Shown: positions 1 to 10,356, numbered from the stretch's first letter. The stretch is 64,000 nt of DNA from Phytophthora colocasiae (GCA_018806915.1 JAGKQI010000069.1:62001-126000); one strand, 5' to 3'. The notes: generated by a model from the letters alone, not told the origin. Numbers and translations: made by a program.

Positions 1-971
1 TCGCCTCAGTTGTGGGTGTTTCCATCGGTTGTGTAGATCGGCTTCAGTCGTTTCGTTTAGTTATTTTGATCGACAAGAATATATTTCTTGTTGGACCAAC
101 ACAATTTACCACGAAAGTTCTCTTCTTTCTCGTTTATCTTGTGGTAAGACTTTTTTCATGTGCTTATTTTTTTCACAGGAAACTTCTCGTCGTTGGCCGC
201 TCGGAAAACGACTTATTCTTGAAGTGAACGCTGCAGCGTACAAGCTATCGTCTATCCGCTGTAAAATACACGTCACCCTCTCCTTCACTTCTTCAGCAAG
301 CCACAACCTCCATTCCACATTTGTCCGAGTATTGCCAGGCTCAAAAACAGCAGGCATCCGACGACCATTTCACAAAATTACTCTTCTTAGCATCCGGTGA
401 GCAAGATGTACAGAAAGAGCTGCCGACTCGACACCTTCGTCTAACATATTCATTCACCACACCGATCCGGCAAAGAACTCTACCCATTCTACATGCAATT
501 TTTACGAATAAAAAACAATATCTGGCACATGTAGCAGTCCCGCAAAGGCGTTGCGGTGCAGCAGGGCACCGACGACGGCTTTGCCAAGTCGTTTCCACCG
601 CCATTACGTTCCTCAGAGACGGGGCCATAGACCGATCTCGACGCCAAGCCCAAGCGCTAAGACGACAGTCCCATCTACCCCCAAATACGTAAAGAATAGG
701 GGTATACACCTCTATACTTCACATACCCTGTCCAATCCTCCCCAACAAATATACCAAAGCATACAAATCATCCGTATTGACAGTTTTAAAACTTGATAGC
801 TAGTCAGCACAGAGGCACAGTTACAGCGTATCAAACTGCCGCTCGCCGGTCGACACACTCCCTCAGTATCGGTCGGCGCCAAGACGCAGCACAGCACTAG
901 GGAGACACAGCAGCACGTCTCGCCATCCTATAGCTGAGCCCACAACGCGGTGGAGCTGGCCCTGCGCAGCC
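1..971. other. Region without a supported gene, 5' of the mucin-like gene
   Basis: Short overlapping reading frames are present on both strands, but none has a recognisable domain, conserved motif or convincing start. A GTAAGA to CACAG pair near 142-178 looks splice-like, but would define an intron of only about 35 bp. The right part is presumably promoter and 5'UTR of the gene starting at 972. I see no RNA gene or repeat. Confidence 0.5.
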
Positions 972-3233
972 ATGCGGAGACGACGGCGCGTAATGCTGGC
1001 GGCCGGCGCGTTGGCGGCCGTAGCGGCGCATTGTGTAGCAGTCGCCGAACCGGCCGACCGCCGCTTGATCACGTTCGACGAGACGCATAACGCCCTAACA
1101 GATACAGTAACAGAGGTGGCCAATGAGGCCGTGGACACTGCCAATAACATCGTATCGGCCCTGGCGTCGTCGGTTCTTGGCGGTGTCACCCGGACGGATT
1201 CAAACGATGCGACGACCAGTCCGGCGACGTCCATTTCGGTGACGATCGGTGGAGATTCCACGTCCGATGTGGATGAAACAGCAGAGAAGTCGACAAGTAC
1301 AGGAAGTGGAGGGGAAGAAAGCAAAGATGAGAATTTTAACGATGATGATGACACACCTACGACTATTTCCACGTCAGAGACATCAACACCGTCGAGAGTA
1401 TCAGTGACCGTGTCCGTGTCGGGATCTGATAAAGAGGAGGCAACGGCGCCGCCGACGACCACTAGACCAGCCACTAGCAGACCTACGACTACGAGACCTT
1501 CGGCTACCAGACATAGTGGAATTTCACACGCAGTTTCAATGACCAGGAGGCCTGGAACGACGAGTGACTCGACAGGAAACGAGTCGACTGACAATAGTTA
1601 CACAGACAGCGTGACGCCAACGGCAGCGCCCGCGCGCACTACACAGGCTCCTGCAACGGAGGCTCCAGTGGCTTCAGAGGCACCAGTTGTTTCGGTCCCA
1701 ACACCTACTCCCATTACCATCGTCCTTACGACGCCGACGCCACCAGCGACTGAAGCCCCTGGAGCAGCTCCTGTCGCAACAGATACCCCAGTGGCTGTAG
1801 CAGTTCCTACAGATATCCCAATAGCAGTGGACACGCCAGTGCCCAATACAGAAAGCAGCTCCGAGCCCGGTTTTAATCCAGATACAGATATCATTGACGA
1901 CTCGACAGATGCACCAGCTCCAGCAGGATCAACGTCCACTGATGCAGCGGTAATTATTCCAGACGAGAGCACGGTAGTTCCACTCGTAACCACAGGACCT
2001 CCTACGGTGGATACAGGTAGCGCAGATCCAGCTTCAGACACCCCATCGACTGGTCCTGCTACGTGGACAGACTCGTCGGGATCAAACAGCAACAACGATA
2101 CAGTAACAGTTTCTTCATCAAGTGGCGAAGGGACCAGTGAGGGAATGAAACCAGGACAGGTTCACGCAAGCTCCAGTGCTGACGTGAGTTTGGACGGATC
2201 GGGTATCTTGGGTGTCGATAGTTCCCACTCATCTCATGGACCGAAGCAGAAGAAGAACAAGAAAACGGAGACACACAGCAGCAGCGGAGATTACAGCGCA
2301 GGAAGCAGTAACTCCACCAGCACAGACAACAACAAGTCGAGTGCTAGCAACAGCGCGAGCAGTGGAGCTGGAAAAAGTGGGCTGGGCGGGTTTCTCAACC
2401 CTGGAGGAGTGTCTGACGTGAACACAAGCTCCGCGACTTACTATAGTCTGGGCACAGGGTCGATCGTCGCGATTATCGGCGTCATTGCAGGCATTATGGG
2501 TCTCCTGGTGCTCTTTGTAGCAATTAGCCGGAAAAAGTATTCGGACGACGATGACGAGAGCCCACTTCCATACGGCTACAACATGGACATTCGCTCGGTT
2601 GCTCGACTCTCCCCCATGTTCATGCAGGATGATTCGTTTATGGAAAGTGGCTACAACGGGACAGCTCTCATGGTGGCAGTGGCGCCTCCTACTTACGATG
2701 GCGCGTCTTCGACAAGCGGTGAAAGTGCAGATGAAGTGCCATCACTTCGTGGGAACAGGATGATTAACAACCAGTGTGACCCGTTAGGGGACATTAGTCT
2801 GCGAAGTCGCGTGCCGTCCATGCAGAGCTTTAGTGGCGAATTGGACACAGGGAACGTGCGGGTGTCGGCATTATATTCCGCCGGTTCGTCCGTGACAAGC
2901 GGGAGTGCGATCAGTGGATCCTGGAGTTCCGTGCTCGAGTCAGATACTGAACGCCAACCGTCCCGCAACACGCGTGATACTACGTTGAGTGGGTGGTCTG
3001 CAGCTAATCTCTCCTCGTTCGGGAGCACTGTAAGTGGAGCTAGTGGGGCATCCGGAATGTATCGGATGACCCGGTCGTCGTCTGCTATTTCAGCTTTGTC
3101 CGGGGATCTCCGCCATACAGGCGGCAGTGATCGAAGTCGCTCATCGTCGCGTCTTGCACGCCAGCCAGAGGCACCTCGTGTCGCTGCGGGGCCTGTGGAT
3201 TCCAATCGTAGTAACAAGAGCACCGAGATCTGA
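972..3233 (+). CDS. Mucin-like Ser/Thr/Pro-rich single-pass membrane protein
   Basis: The frame encodes 753 residues from the first ATG. It opens with a basic n-region (MRRRRR) and a hydrophobic stretch (LAAGALAAVAAHCVAVA), which reads as a signal peptide. About 450 residues follow that are extremely rich in Ser, Thr, Pro, Ala and Asp, with TTTRPATSRPTTTRPS and APATEAPVASEAPV type repeats, so heavy O-glycosylation is likely. A single transmembrane helix (GSIVAIIGVIAGIMGLLVLF) lies near residue 500, followed by basic RKK and a Ser-rich cytosolic tail of about 230 residues. This is the layout of a cell-surface mucin-like protein. Function beyond wall or surface contact is unknown. I see no intron. 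Long frames on the opposite strand here are codon-bias shadows. Confidence 0.85.
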   Translation: MRRRRRVMLAAGALAAVAAHCVAVAEPADRRLITFDETHNALTDTVTEVANEAVDTANNIVSALASSVLGGVTRTDSNDATTSPATSISVTIGGDSTSDVDETAEKSTSTGSGGEESKDENFNDDDDTPTTISTSETSTPSRVSVTVSVSGSDKEEATAPPTTTRPATSRPTTTRPSATRHSGISHAVSMTRRPGTTSDSTGNESTDNSYTDSVTPTAAPARTTQAPATEAPVASEAPVVSVPTPTPITIVLTTPTPPATEAPGAAPVATDTPVAVAVPTDIPIAVDTPVPNTESSSEPGFNPDTDIIDDSTDAPAPAGSTSTDAAVIIPDESTVVPLVTTGPPTVDTGSADPASDTPSTGPATWTDSSGSNSNNDTVTVSSSSGEGTSEGMKPGQVHASSSADVSLDGSGILGVDSSHSSHGPKQKKNKKTETHSSSGDYSAGSSNSTSTDNNKSSASNSASSGAGKSGLGGFLNPGGVSDVNTSSATYYSLGTGSIVAIIGVIAGIMGLLVLFVAISRKKYSDDDDESPLPYGYNMDIRSVARLSPMFMQDDSFMESGYNGTALMVAVAPPTYDGASSTSGESADEVPSLRGNRMINNQCDPLGDISLRSRVPSMQSFSGELDTGNVRVSALYSAGSSVTSGSAISGSWSSVLESDTERQPSRNTRDTTLSGWSAANLSSFGSTVSGASGASGMYRMTRSSSAISALSGDLRHTGGSDRSRSSSRLARQPEAPRVAAGPVDSNRSNKSTEI

Positions 3234-3599
3234 GGCCATGGTCGTTAGTGAGTGTACATAGAGTACGTGGTAGGTGGAGGCTTTGATGGTTCCTTTAGCT
3301 GTGAGTGACTGGCTGCAAGTGCCTTTATATTATTTTGCAAAGCAATGTTATTGTCCGTTCCGACCAAATTTGCCGAATTGGGTGGAGACTTTCTCATCTC
3401 CACGATTTACCTACATGTACGTCCGCACGAAGGGCTCTATCCGTCCAGCTTGATGAGTGGGTAGCTGGTGGCGTGAAATACATCGCCGCTACAATTTGCG
3501 CGATCTGCACTTCTTGCACAAGCAATGCCAAGCACGGTTTTACGAGGATCCTTGTGTGTTCAAAGAATACGGGTGCATTTATTTGGATTCTGTATCGAT
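3234..3599. other. Intergenic region, nothing recognised
   Basis: This is the 3' flank of the mucin-like gene. It leads into the decayed Myb-like copy at 3600. No motif, repeat or RNA was recognised. Confidence 0.5.
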
Positions 3600-3774
3600 T
3601 TAGCCTTACCACCAGCCTTTGTCTTTTGACTCCTTGCGATCTTCTCGGGATACTTCCGTACGAGCCTGCACGTGGTGTTCGTGTACCAATCTCACCGGCA
3701 ATAGATTTCCACGGTAATAAAGGATTGCAGGCGGACGAGATGAAATATTGATGGCCACTGCACGCGTAAAGTTG
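3600..3774 (-). pseudogene. Highly decayed Myb-like (SHAQKYF-class) fragment
   Basis: Read on the minus strand from about 3714, the sequence gives PWKSIAGEIGTRTP. This aligns with PWKVIAAHIGTRTT of the intact gene at 4838-5416. After a frame change it gives KYPEKIARSQK (about 3626-3660), matching KYREKIARRQK. On the plus strand at 3751, an ATG followed by MATARVK-coding DNA matches the MAITARVK start of the other two copies, so the N-terminal piece lies inverted to the rest. This looks like a third, rearranged copy of the neighbouring Myb-like genes. The homology is short but follows codon by codon. No functional product is expected. Confidence 0.6.
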
Positions 3775-3865
3775 CTTTTGCAAAATAGTCAACAGACTTC
3801 TCATCACGTTGGTAGCGCCCTTGGAGCTCAAGTTCACCCTTTTATTAAAATTCAGCACAAGTCTC

Positions 3866-4395
3866 TTACACTATCCATTGCTGGAACGGACTCGTATCGC
3901 TTTGCCACTCCGCACCACTGTCCGTAGACCTTTTTGGATACTCCAACCCAAATACCGTCGATTCAAGCGTCCTCAGCTGCGTAATGATACTGTCGTCCAG
4001 CTTTAACTCGATCATGTGGGAACGAGCGTTCACCCCTTCCTGTTCACTGAATTGCTCCTTCTTCACAGGTGAAATGGTCGATAGAAATTCTCCACTCGCT
4101 TGTTGACCAGAGTGTTGCCTCGTTGTTGGACTTGCGATGGCATTCGCTTTCCGACGCCTTGCGATTTTCTCCCGATATTTTTGAGCATGAGTCATCGTCT
4201 GGCGCGTCGTTCTTGTTCCAATATGTGTCCCGATGGGTACCGCTCGAGAGCTTCCAAGAACAAATCGTGTTCCTGTGGTGTCCACGGTCTTCCGGCTCGT
4301 TTGGTTGGCAGTGTGTGATCCTGGTTAGGTGCGAGACGAATGAGTCCTTGGTCTTGCTTGAAATACTGCCTCTTGACGCGTGCTGTGATGGCCAT
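3866..4395 (-). pseudogene. Myb-like SHAQKYF-class gene with 19-bp frameshifting deletion
   Basis: The copy starts with MAITARVKRQYFKQ at 4395 and follows the intact paralogue (4838-5416) through RPWTPQEHDLFLEALERYPSG. About 19 bp that would encode PWKVIA are then missing, which shifts the frame and stops it at HILEQERRARR. The other frame resumes exactly at HIGTRTTRQTMTHAQKYREKIARR and runs to a conserved end, SPFQQWIV versus SPFQQCIPL. The deleted part is helix 2 of the Myb-like domain. It is either a recent pseudogene or an assembly error; the deletion in an otherwise clean pair favours a real lesion. Confidence 0.8.
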
Positions 4396-4837
4396 TTCAG
4401 TTGATTTCGACGGAGTTGTTTTTGCTAATGAAAGAGTGAGGTGCTAACGATAGGGAAATATCCTGCAAGTCCAAGACTGAAGTGTCTCAATCATACTCAT
4501 TGTTTGACCATCGTTTTCGTTGTTCACGCTACGTTTCCGGCTCTTACAGCGAGACTGCTAATCAAATCTGGGCCGGCTTAATTCCAGGTCCAACTGCCGT
4601 TGCACAGCAACTTGGAGACTGCGTTAGACCATGGTTTCCCCCTCAGTGTCTAGGCCGAGGGATAAAATATATTATGTGGACGATCTGTTTATGACGCTGG
4701 TGTCTACCGTGCACTACTGGCAGTGTTTTTCTGTTCGGTTTTCCACAATGAACAAGAACACCAGGAATATCGTGCGACTGCTTGGATTCAGCTCTTTGGA
4801 CACATCGCGTCGAGTTTTACATACATATAATATGTAT
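4396..4837. other. Spacer between two Myb-like copies
   Basis: About 440 bp separates the 5' end of the damaged copy from the 3' end of the intact one. It probably holds the promoter of the damaged copy. I see no further gene or repeat. Confidence 0.5.
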
Positions 4838-5416
4838 CTAAAGTGGAATGCACTGCTGAAACGGACTATCAACGTTCAGCCACTCATTGCGACCAAACTG
4901 AATGGTGGTCGTGTACGCATCGGCTACAGGAGTCAGCAATTCTAAGCTCGGGAGAATCTCAAGAGGCTCAAAAGCCTCCAGTAGTGTGATAACACTCTCG
5001 TCCAGCTCTAACTCCACAAACTGACTCTGTTTCTCCTCCTCTTGTTTTTTTTGCTTCATTACTGGACTGACGCTGTGTTCTTGACTTGGTGAATGCTGGA
5101 GGGTTCCCGTATTCATAGTGGTTTGCACCTCCCTTACTGCCTCCTTTCCCTTTTGCCTTCGCGCAATCTTCTCTCGGTACTTCTGGGCGTGGGTCATGGT
5201 TTGTCGTGTCGTTCGGGTGCCGATATGGGCAGCAATAACCTTCCACGGACCTGAAGGGTAGTGCTCCATACCCTCTAAAAATCGGTCGTGCTCTTCTGGT
5301 GTCCATGGTGTACCAGCGCGTCTCGTAGGGAGGGAATGGTCCTGGTTGGGTGCGAGTCGAATGAGTCTCTGTCCTTGCTGGAAGTATTGGCTTTTGACGC
5401 GTGCAGTGATGGCCAT
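4838..5416 (-). CDS. Myb-like DNA-binding protein, SHAQKYF class
   Basis: An intact frame of 192 residues starts at the ATG at 5416. A single Myb-like repeat occupies about residues 33-85. It begins GTPWTPEEHDRFLEG, continues through YPSGPWKVIAAHIGTRT, and ends in THAQKYREK, the oomycete variant of the SHAQKYF signature. The rest is polar and acidic (KKQEEEKQSQFVELELDESV) and could be a regulatory or activation region. Proteins of this class bind I-box-like (GATAA) or related DNA in plants; the target here is unknown. It is the only undamaged member of a three-copy minus-strand cluster, so it may be the sole functional copy at this locus. No intron is visible. Confidence 0.85.
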   Translation of the reverse strand: MAITARVKSQYFQQGQRLIRLAPNQDHSLPTRRAGTPWTPEEHDRFLEGMEHYPSGPWKVIAAHIGTRTTRQTMTHAQKYREKIARRQKGKEAVREVQTTMNTGTLQHSPSQEHSVSPVMKQKKQEEEKQSQFVELELDESVITLLEAFEPLEILPSLELLTPVADAYTTTIQFGRNEWLNVDSPFQQCIPL

Positions 5417-5575
5417 GGCCGATGCTTGAGGTGATGTTAGATGAGTGAGTGAGTTGGTTTATGACGAGCAAGCAAGGGGGGGGGAAGGGAGGACTCGAAC
5501 CCCTTATATTAGGTACTTACAGTATTTCGAAGCCTGTTCGAAACAGGCGCATTGACGTCTAAGCAAGGTTACTCC

Positions 5576-6101
5576 GGCACATACATAATAAAGGCCCGCA
5601 TGTATACAGACTGTATACATACATCCGGATTCGAACCTATAGGATCATGTCGGACATGTTGTTGAAGTCGTACGTGACGGAGGTGCAGAGCGGGCCGAAC
5701 AAGGACCTCCTTCACACCCTCGAGAACAACTGATACTTAGCCGTGATGGGCTACAGCCATCAGTGGGTTAACCACTCTAAGAATTTTGTAGACCCCTCCA
5801 CCGGCGCCCATAAAGATAAAGGCACGCCTGAAAAGTGAGCGGGGCATGCGGAAGAGCGTCGTCCCCCAGACCTCGATGAATGCCTGTGGCGATCTTGGTA
5901 CTTCAATCAAACCAAGACGCCACAGGCAAGCCAGTACTTCCATGGGCTAGTGCTGGGAATTCGGCGCAAGTATCTGTTGTGATGTATACTTAGCTGTATA
6001 GGGTAATCTACTACAGTACATGTACAGTAGCAGGGTTTGCTGTGCATCCGGATACCCTCAATACAGTCTGTATACATGCGGGCCTTTATTATGTATGTGC
6101 C
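5576..6101. mobile_element. 526-bp TIR element with 41-bp inverted repeats and 8-bp TSD
   Basis: The ends are perfect inverted repeats of about 41 bp starting GGCACATACATAATAAAGG, at 5576-5616 and 6061-6101. The element is flanked by an 8-bp direct repeat GTTACTCC (5568-5575 and 6102-6109). An 8-bp duplication fits hAT-, P- or Merlin-type insertion, but the terminal bases do not match a superfamily I can name. It has no full transposase. A minus-strand frame at 5737-5943 contains FRMPRSLFRRAFIF, which faintly resembles the N-terminal part of PIF/Harbinger-type transposases, so it may be a deletion derivative. A B-box-like GGTTCGAATCC lies inside on the minus strand. Confidence 0.85.
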
Positions 6102-6109
6102 GTTACTCC

Positions 6110-7036
6110 TAACTAATTTCCTACGGCTACTCCGAGTAGCCTACTCGGTTACCCTTAGTCTATGACCGGTACGCTTGAATTTCTTGGGAATTTTGCCCAA
6201 TGGGCCGCCGTTGATGAGCCCCCAGGAGTTGGTTTATGACGAGCTTCGGGCTACTAGTACCGGTACTAGTATTGAAGACTGGGACATGGAGCGCAGAGAC
6301 CAGGATGTTTTGTGTCTTGTCACTCGACACCAAGGGCTTGATAGCGTTTCCCGCTCGGAAATGATCCAGTTACATGTAATTGGATTCCTCGGTTGACTCG
6401 AACGGAGTCTATTCACAAGAACCAATGGCTACTGCAACTTTAACCTGATCTCTTTCGCGATGCAGTTGCTGACTTTCCACAAAACACGGCAGCCAGCTGG
6501 ACTTAGCGCTTGGATTTATTATAAAGAAATGGAGAATAATCGACCATGTCGGCGCTCCAGCAATGTTTGTGTTTGATCACGATACGCTTTCCGTCCAGTC
6601 CAAAGTAATGGTAACCACCTTTTTGCACCAAAGAAGCATCAGAAAATCAGGTTGAAGACAACGTCCGCCCCCGATCGTGTAGTCTGCACGATCTAGTGTA
6701 ATACATAGGTGTTTACCACTCGCTAGGCTGCAATTGGTCTCTACATGTACGGTACTAGTACGAAGCTGATGACCATCACTTCCATACATCATCGAATTTT
6801 TATTTGATATGCACAATTATGGCGCTACACGTGTACTGTACGTAGCCCCCCCCCCATGGAGAGATACAGCCAGCCATACTTCTGTGAATGACATTCTTGA
6901 GATCACGCGTCGCGACTCACGTGCCTGTCCACTCGAGAGGGAAAGTTTTGGCGCAAGTTTCAATTGATTGTTCGACAAAGTACCGTAATCTAGGACCAGG
7001 TAGGACCTGCTGTTACCGGTAGCCGTACACCGTGTA
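6110..7036. other. Intergenic region with short palindromes, no gene recognised
   Basis: It holds a perfect 20-bp palindrome TACTAGTACCGGTACTAGTA at 6252-6271 and several GTACATGTAC-type words. Short frames such as 6175-6396 have no recognisable domain. There is no RNA gene. Confidence 0.5.
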
Positions 7037-7320
7037 CAGTCCTGAACCTCCAATTCGGCACCGATGTCACATAATAACCTGTATGACCTAATGGCGGTCC
7101 AGACCTAGGGTGATGGACGGTGATGGGCGGGTAGGACGCAATGAACTGATTTATGAGGTTTTATTGTGGTGGTCGACGTTCACCATTCGAGAGGATGTTC
7201 GCTTCATCCTTAGCTAATTAACCAAATCAGTACATTTTTGTTGAGTCGGGTGCCTGAACACATGTAATAAGCCTTGCATCTTAATATGTTCCACTCTGCC
7301 GAATTGGAGGTGCAGGACTG
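7037..7320. mobile_element. 284-bp Tc1/mariner-type MITE
   Basis: Terminal inverted repeats of 24 bp (CAGTCCTGAACCTCCAATTC and on) lie at 7037-7060 and 7297-7320 with one mismatch. The element is flanked by TA on both sides (7035-7036 and 7321-7322). TA duplication plus a CAGT start is the Tc1/mariner signature. There is no coding capacity, so it is a non-autonomous MITE. Its TIR differs from that of the mariner at 10526-11903, so that element is not its obvious partner. Confidence 0.8.
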
Positions 7321-7322
7321 TA

Positions 7323-8212
7323 GTACACACAAGACTCTTGCCAAGAGGTTTCGTTCAAGGGTGCTTCCATCGCTTCCAGCCTGGTTCTCGGTTCCATCGT
7401 TCCTATTCGCAATTCGGTGGCAAAACTTATTGTATACTAGTATTTCGGTGACCTGTCTCAAACCTAGGATTTGTATTTCTTCTTCGCAACTGATGCTACA
7501 AAAATCCAGAGTTTGCATGGCAATGGTCATTCGAGTGTTGATCTCATGGACAGGATTCGTAAATCTTGGTCGCTACGATATCGACGGCATGCATCTGTAT
7601 GTCCGCTAACCATTTCCAAGTGACGAGTGGACTTTTTTTTTTCGACGTGTTAAGCGATAGCTAAATGCCTGTCAGCTGTTCTTAAAGAGTTCCTTCCGCG
7701 GTTTCGCTTGCATTCGGAGACTAGGAGTGAAACCTCATTCTGCAATCTACATTTTTTCCTAGATCGATATGAAAGATGTTGGGAACAAACCACTCAACGA
7801 CACACCATATAGACTTTCCAAAACTCGAGTTTACATGGACGGAAAACAAGTTGAGCCCTAGGCTTCTAAATGAATGACCGAGCAAATTACATGCTTTAGT
7901 TGAAAGTTTCAACTTGAAACATAGGCACGATAGAGGACGTGTCCTTTTCACGGCAAAAACACAACAGGCAAAGTACACATTCACCAGCACAGTAAAATCC
8001 ACTAGCTCCACGTACAAAGAGAGACCGCCACTACATACATCGCGCCACAACCACTAATCTACTGGTCTCACGACAATGTATTTTTATTCAATCATGTTCA
8101 TCACAAAACCCAGTTTTATCCAATAAGATCTAGTGCAATTCTGACAAAGTACTGCTGGCTCACTCTGCAATACGCACCTCCCCCCCCTCCCTCGCCATCC
8201 AGTTCCTCCCCA
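7323..8212. other. Region without a supported gene upstream of the MULE transposase
   Basis: Only short frames without domains are present. I searched by eye for a terminal inverted repeat matching sequence downstream of the MULE gene and found none. The last part is C-rich (about 8178-8190). Confidence 0.4.
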
Positions 8213-10087
8213 ATGCCTCGGCCGCTCTCCTGGACCACCCTCACCCCAAGCATGCCTCGCTCGGACGCCGACATACTGCTGGACTCGCTCAAAGCATTCT
8301 CCATTGCATGGAGTGACGTTGGCCAGTGCAATGTCTGCGCTGACGCTGCTCCGCACGCGATGCGGATGCAGCTGCTACGCTGTAGGTGCGAAGCGTGCTC
8401 TGCGGCAGCATCAGCAACACCGTGCCCATGGCGTGGGCGCGTCCGTTCGTGCCAGGAGCACGATGTGGTGGCCGTGGACGAGCTCTTCTCGCACGTTACC
8501 CACGTGCGAGCCCACGCCAGGCCTCGCCTAACGCCTACCATGAAGGAACTCGCCCGAGACTGGGCCACGCAGGGTCTACGCCCTGTTCGTATTTGGAGAG
8601 CGCTAATTCAGCACTTTGGCCTCGATGAAGAAACAGCTCCACCGCTCTCTGCTGTCCAGCGTTTTGTTTACCACCATGTTACGACAACGCTGGGCGGCAG
8701 TGACCGCATGGGCGCTATTCGCCTGAAGCTACGTGAAACGGGTTTTACAGGCCGCGAAGAAGACAATGCAGCTTTCACGTTTACGTGGCGAACGGATAGC
8801 GATGGCAGACCAGTTGTCGGAAATGGGAGCGATGCTCACCCTTTTGTGGTTGGGATCACCACGAAAAAGCTGCTCCGTCAAGCTGACCGTGATCCTGCTT
8901 CTTTCATTTTGCACGTGGACGCCACGTACAAGCTCACCCAGACTGGGTACCCGGTTATAGTAATTGGGATTTCGGATCGTGCAAGAAAGTTTCATCATCT
9001 TGCAATTTTTATTGTGTCCCAGCAGCAGCAGCCTCAGTACGCTGAGGTTCTGTCAATGCTGTCAAAAGTGTTTTTTGAAGTGACTGGAAGGCCGTTTCGC
9101 GTTCATTTCGCAATGGGAGATGCTGATAGCGCGCAATGGAATGCGCTTAATGAAAGTTTTGGAGGAGACAGCAGCCCGTATAAGTTTTTGATGTGCTACT
9201 TTCATGTGGCTAAGAAGATCTACGAGAAAACACGGGCTTTCGACACCAGCATCGCAGCAATGATAATGCGCGACGTTCACGAAATGCACTTTTCCAGATG
9301 CGATTTGGAGTTTCAAGAGCGCAAGGATGAGATTCTTCAAAAATGGGAAGGATACACTCAGCTAGATCGGTTCGTTAGCTACTTCAGAACGGTATGGTTA
9401 AACGATCGTGTGTGGCGATGGCAATGCTATCATACGCTGGGCGGCTATGCCACCACTAATAACCCCTGTGAGACGTACAATGCCGCTATTAAGCGTGACG
9501 TCACGCTAAGGCGCAAGCTGAAGGTTGGCGCCCTCATTGAGCAGCTTCTCGTCCTGTGCCGAGGTGAAAGTGTGCGTGCTCGGGCCTTTGCTTTGGAGCC
9601 TGGAGTTGATGAGCGCATGGTTAGGCGCGCTAGCGCTATGGCTCGAGCTGGCTTGCTTCGCGAGTACAAGCCCGAGCGCAACACCATCGCGTTTCTGCTC
9701 GGTTCGAACTCGGAATGTGCGAATCATATCGTTTACGTGCAAGCATCTCCGGCAATCCACGTGTTTAACGTCAACGAGCGCCACTCTCGAGAAGACCTAC
9801 CCGTCTCCGCTCAGCTTGGTGTCGAAAGCACGCGAATGGAGCTGTTAGGGATGCCAGCTACCGGCTGGGCAGTAGATATCGAGTCACGCGTCTGCCCGTG
9901 TCGCCTGTGGTCGAAGCAAGCTTCCTGTGTGCACTTACTGTATGCTCTTGGAACTGTAGGAGGTGTTGACGCTGCTGGTCGAGATACGCTAGTCTATCGG
10001 GGGAGCAACAAGCGGAAACGCGGGGGCGTATCTGGCCAAGCTGCAGGAAGGCCACGAGCAAATGGGCCTGCATTGTCAGTAGAATAG
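8213..10087 (+). CDS. MULE (Mutator-like) transposase with SWIM zinc finger
   Basis: An uninterrupted frame of 624 residues starts at an ATG. The N-terminus has a Cys-rich patch (CRCEAC). The MULE DDE core begins near residue 225 with HVDATYKL (first Asp). It continues with GDADSAQWNAL (second Asp) and the C-x2-H signature in MCYFHVAKK. NNPCETYN near residue 425 likely supplies the Glu. A SWIM finger follows near residue 560 (CPCRLWSKQASCVHLL, C-x-C-x8-C-x-H). It would cut and rejoin DNA as a Mutator-type transposase. I found no flanking TIRs, so it could be a transposon copy with unrecognised ends or a domesticated relative of the FAR1 type. The lack of any stop or frameshift suggests it is young or maintained. 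Confidence 0.85.
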   Translation: MPRPLSWTTLTPSMPRSDADILLDSLKAFSIAWSDVGQCNVCADAAPHAMRMQLLRCRCEACSAAASATPCPWRGRVRSCQEHDVVAVDELFSHVTHVRAHARPRLTPTMKELARDWATQGLRPVRIWRALIQHFGLDEETAPPLSAVQRFVYHHVTTTLGGSDRMGAIRLKLRETGFTGREEDNAAFTFTWRTDSDGRPVVGNGSDAHPFVVGITTKKLLRQADRDPASFILHVDATYKLTQTGYPVIVIGISDRARKFHHLAIFIVSQQQQPQYAEVLSMLSKVFFEVTGRPFRVHFAMGDADSAQWNALNESFGGDSSPYKFLMCYFHVAKKIYEKTRAFDTSIAAMIMRDVHEMHFSRCDLEFQERKDEILQKWEGYTQLDRFVSYFRTVWLNDRVWRWQCYHTLGGYATTNNPCETYNAAIKRDVTLRRKLKVGALIEQLLVLCRGESVRARAFALEPGVDERMVRRASAMARAGLLREYKPERNTIAFLLGSNSECANHIVYVQASPAIHVFNVNERHSREDLPVSAQLGVESTRMELLGMPATGWAVDIESRVCPCRLWSKQASCVHLLYALGTVGGVDAAGRDTLVYRGSNKRKRGGVSGQAAGRPRANGPALSVE

Positions 10088-10141
10088 ATTAATGTGCTGT
10101 TAATAAAACACCCTCGAAATGACAGCAGTTCAACTGACCTT

Positions 10142-10240
10142 TGAGCCCAACCAGCAACGCGCACGAGTCGCGAGCCCAACCAGCATCGTGAGCCCAACCA
10201 GCAGCACGCACAAGCGCGAGCAGCAGCGCGCACGAGTCTT
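10142..10240. repeat. Short imperfect GAGCCCAACCAGCA repeat array
   Basis: GAGCCCAACCAGCA occurs three times (near 10142, 10170 and 10189), each followed by variants of the CGCGCACGAG word. It lies about 55 bp after the MULE stop codon. Confidence 0.7.
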
Positions 10241-10356
10241 CCTTTGACCCTCCACAGCGCCAACCTCACCACGGGTAATTCCTACGTGCCCTAGGGCTCC
10301 TGCAGTAGCCGTCATCGCCCTAGAGCTCCAGCAGCGTCCATCGTCGTCTTGGGGAT

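Noticed and set aside
863..2095. Long minus-strand frames (243 and 165 codons) opposite the mucin-like gene
   Set aside because: They mirror the Thr/Ser/Pro codon bias of the plus-strand gene, have no domain and overlap it fully.
5483..5560. tRNA-like T arms (GGGGTTCGAGTCC and a GCCTGTTTCGAACAGGC hairpin) on the minus strand
   Set aside because: No cloverleaf can be drawn around either; stems do not match the tRNA spacing.
6175..6396. 73-codon plus-strand frame
   Set aside because: It does not resemble any family I know and has no supporting promoter, intron or homology.
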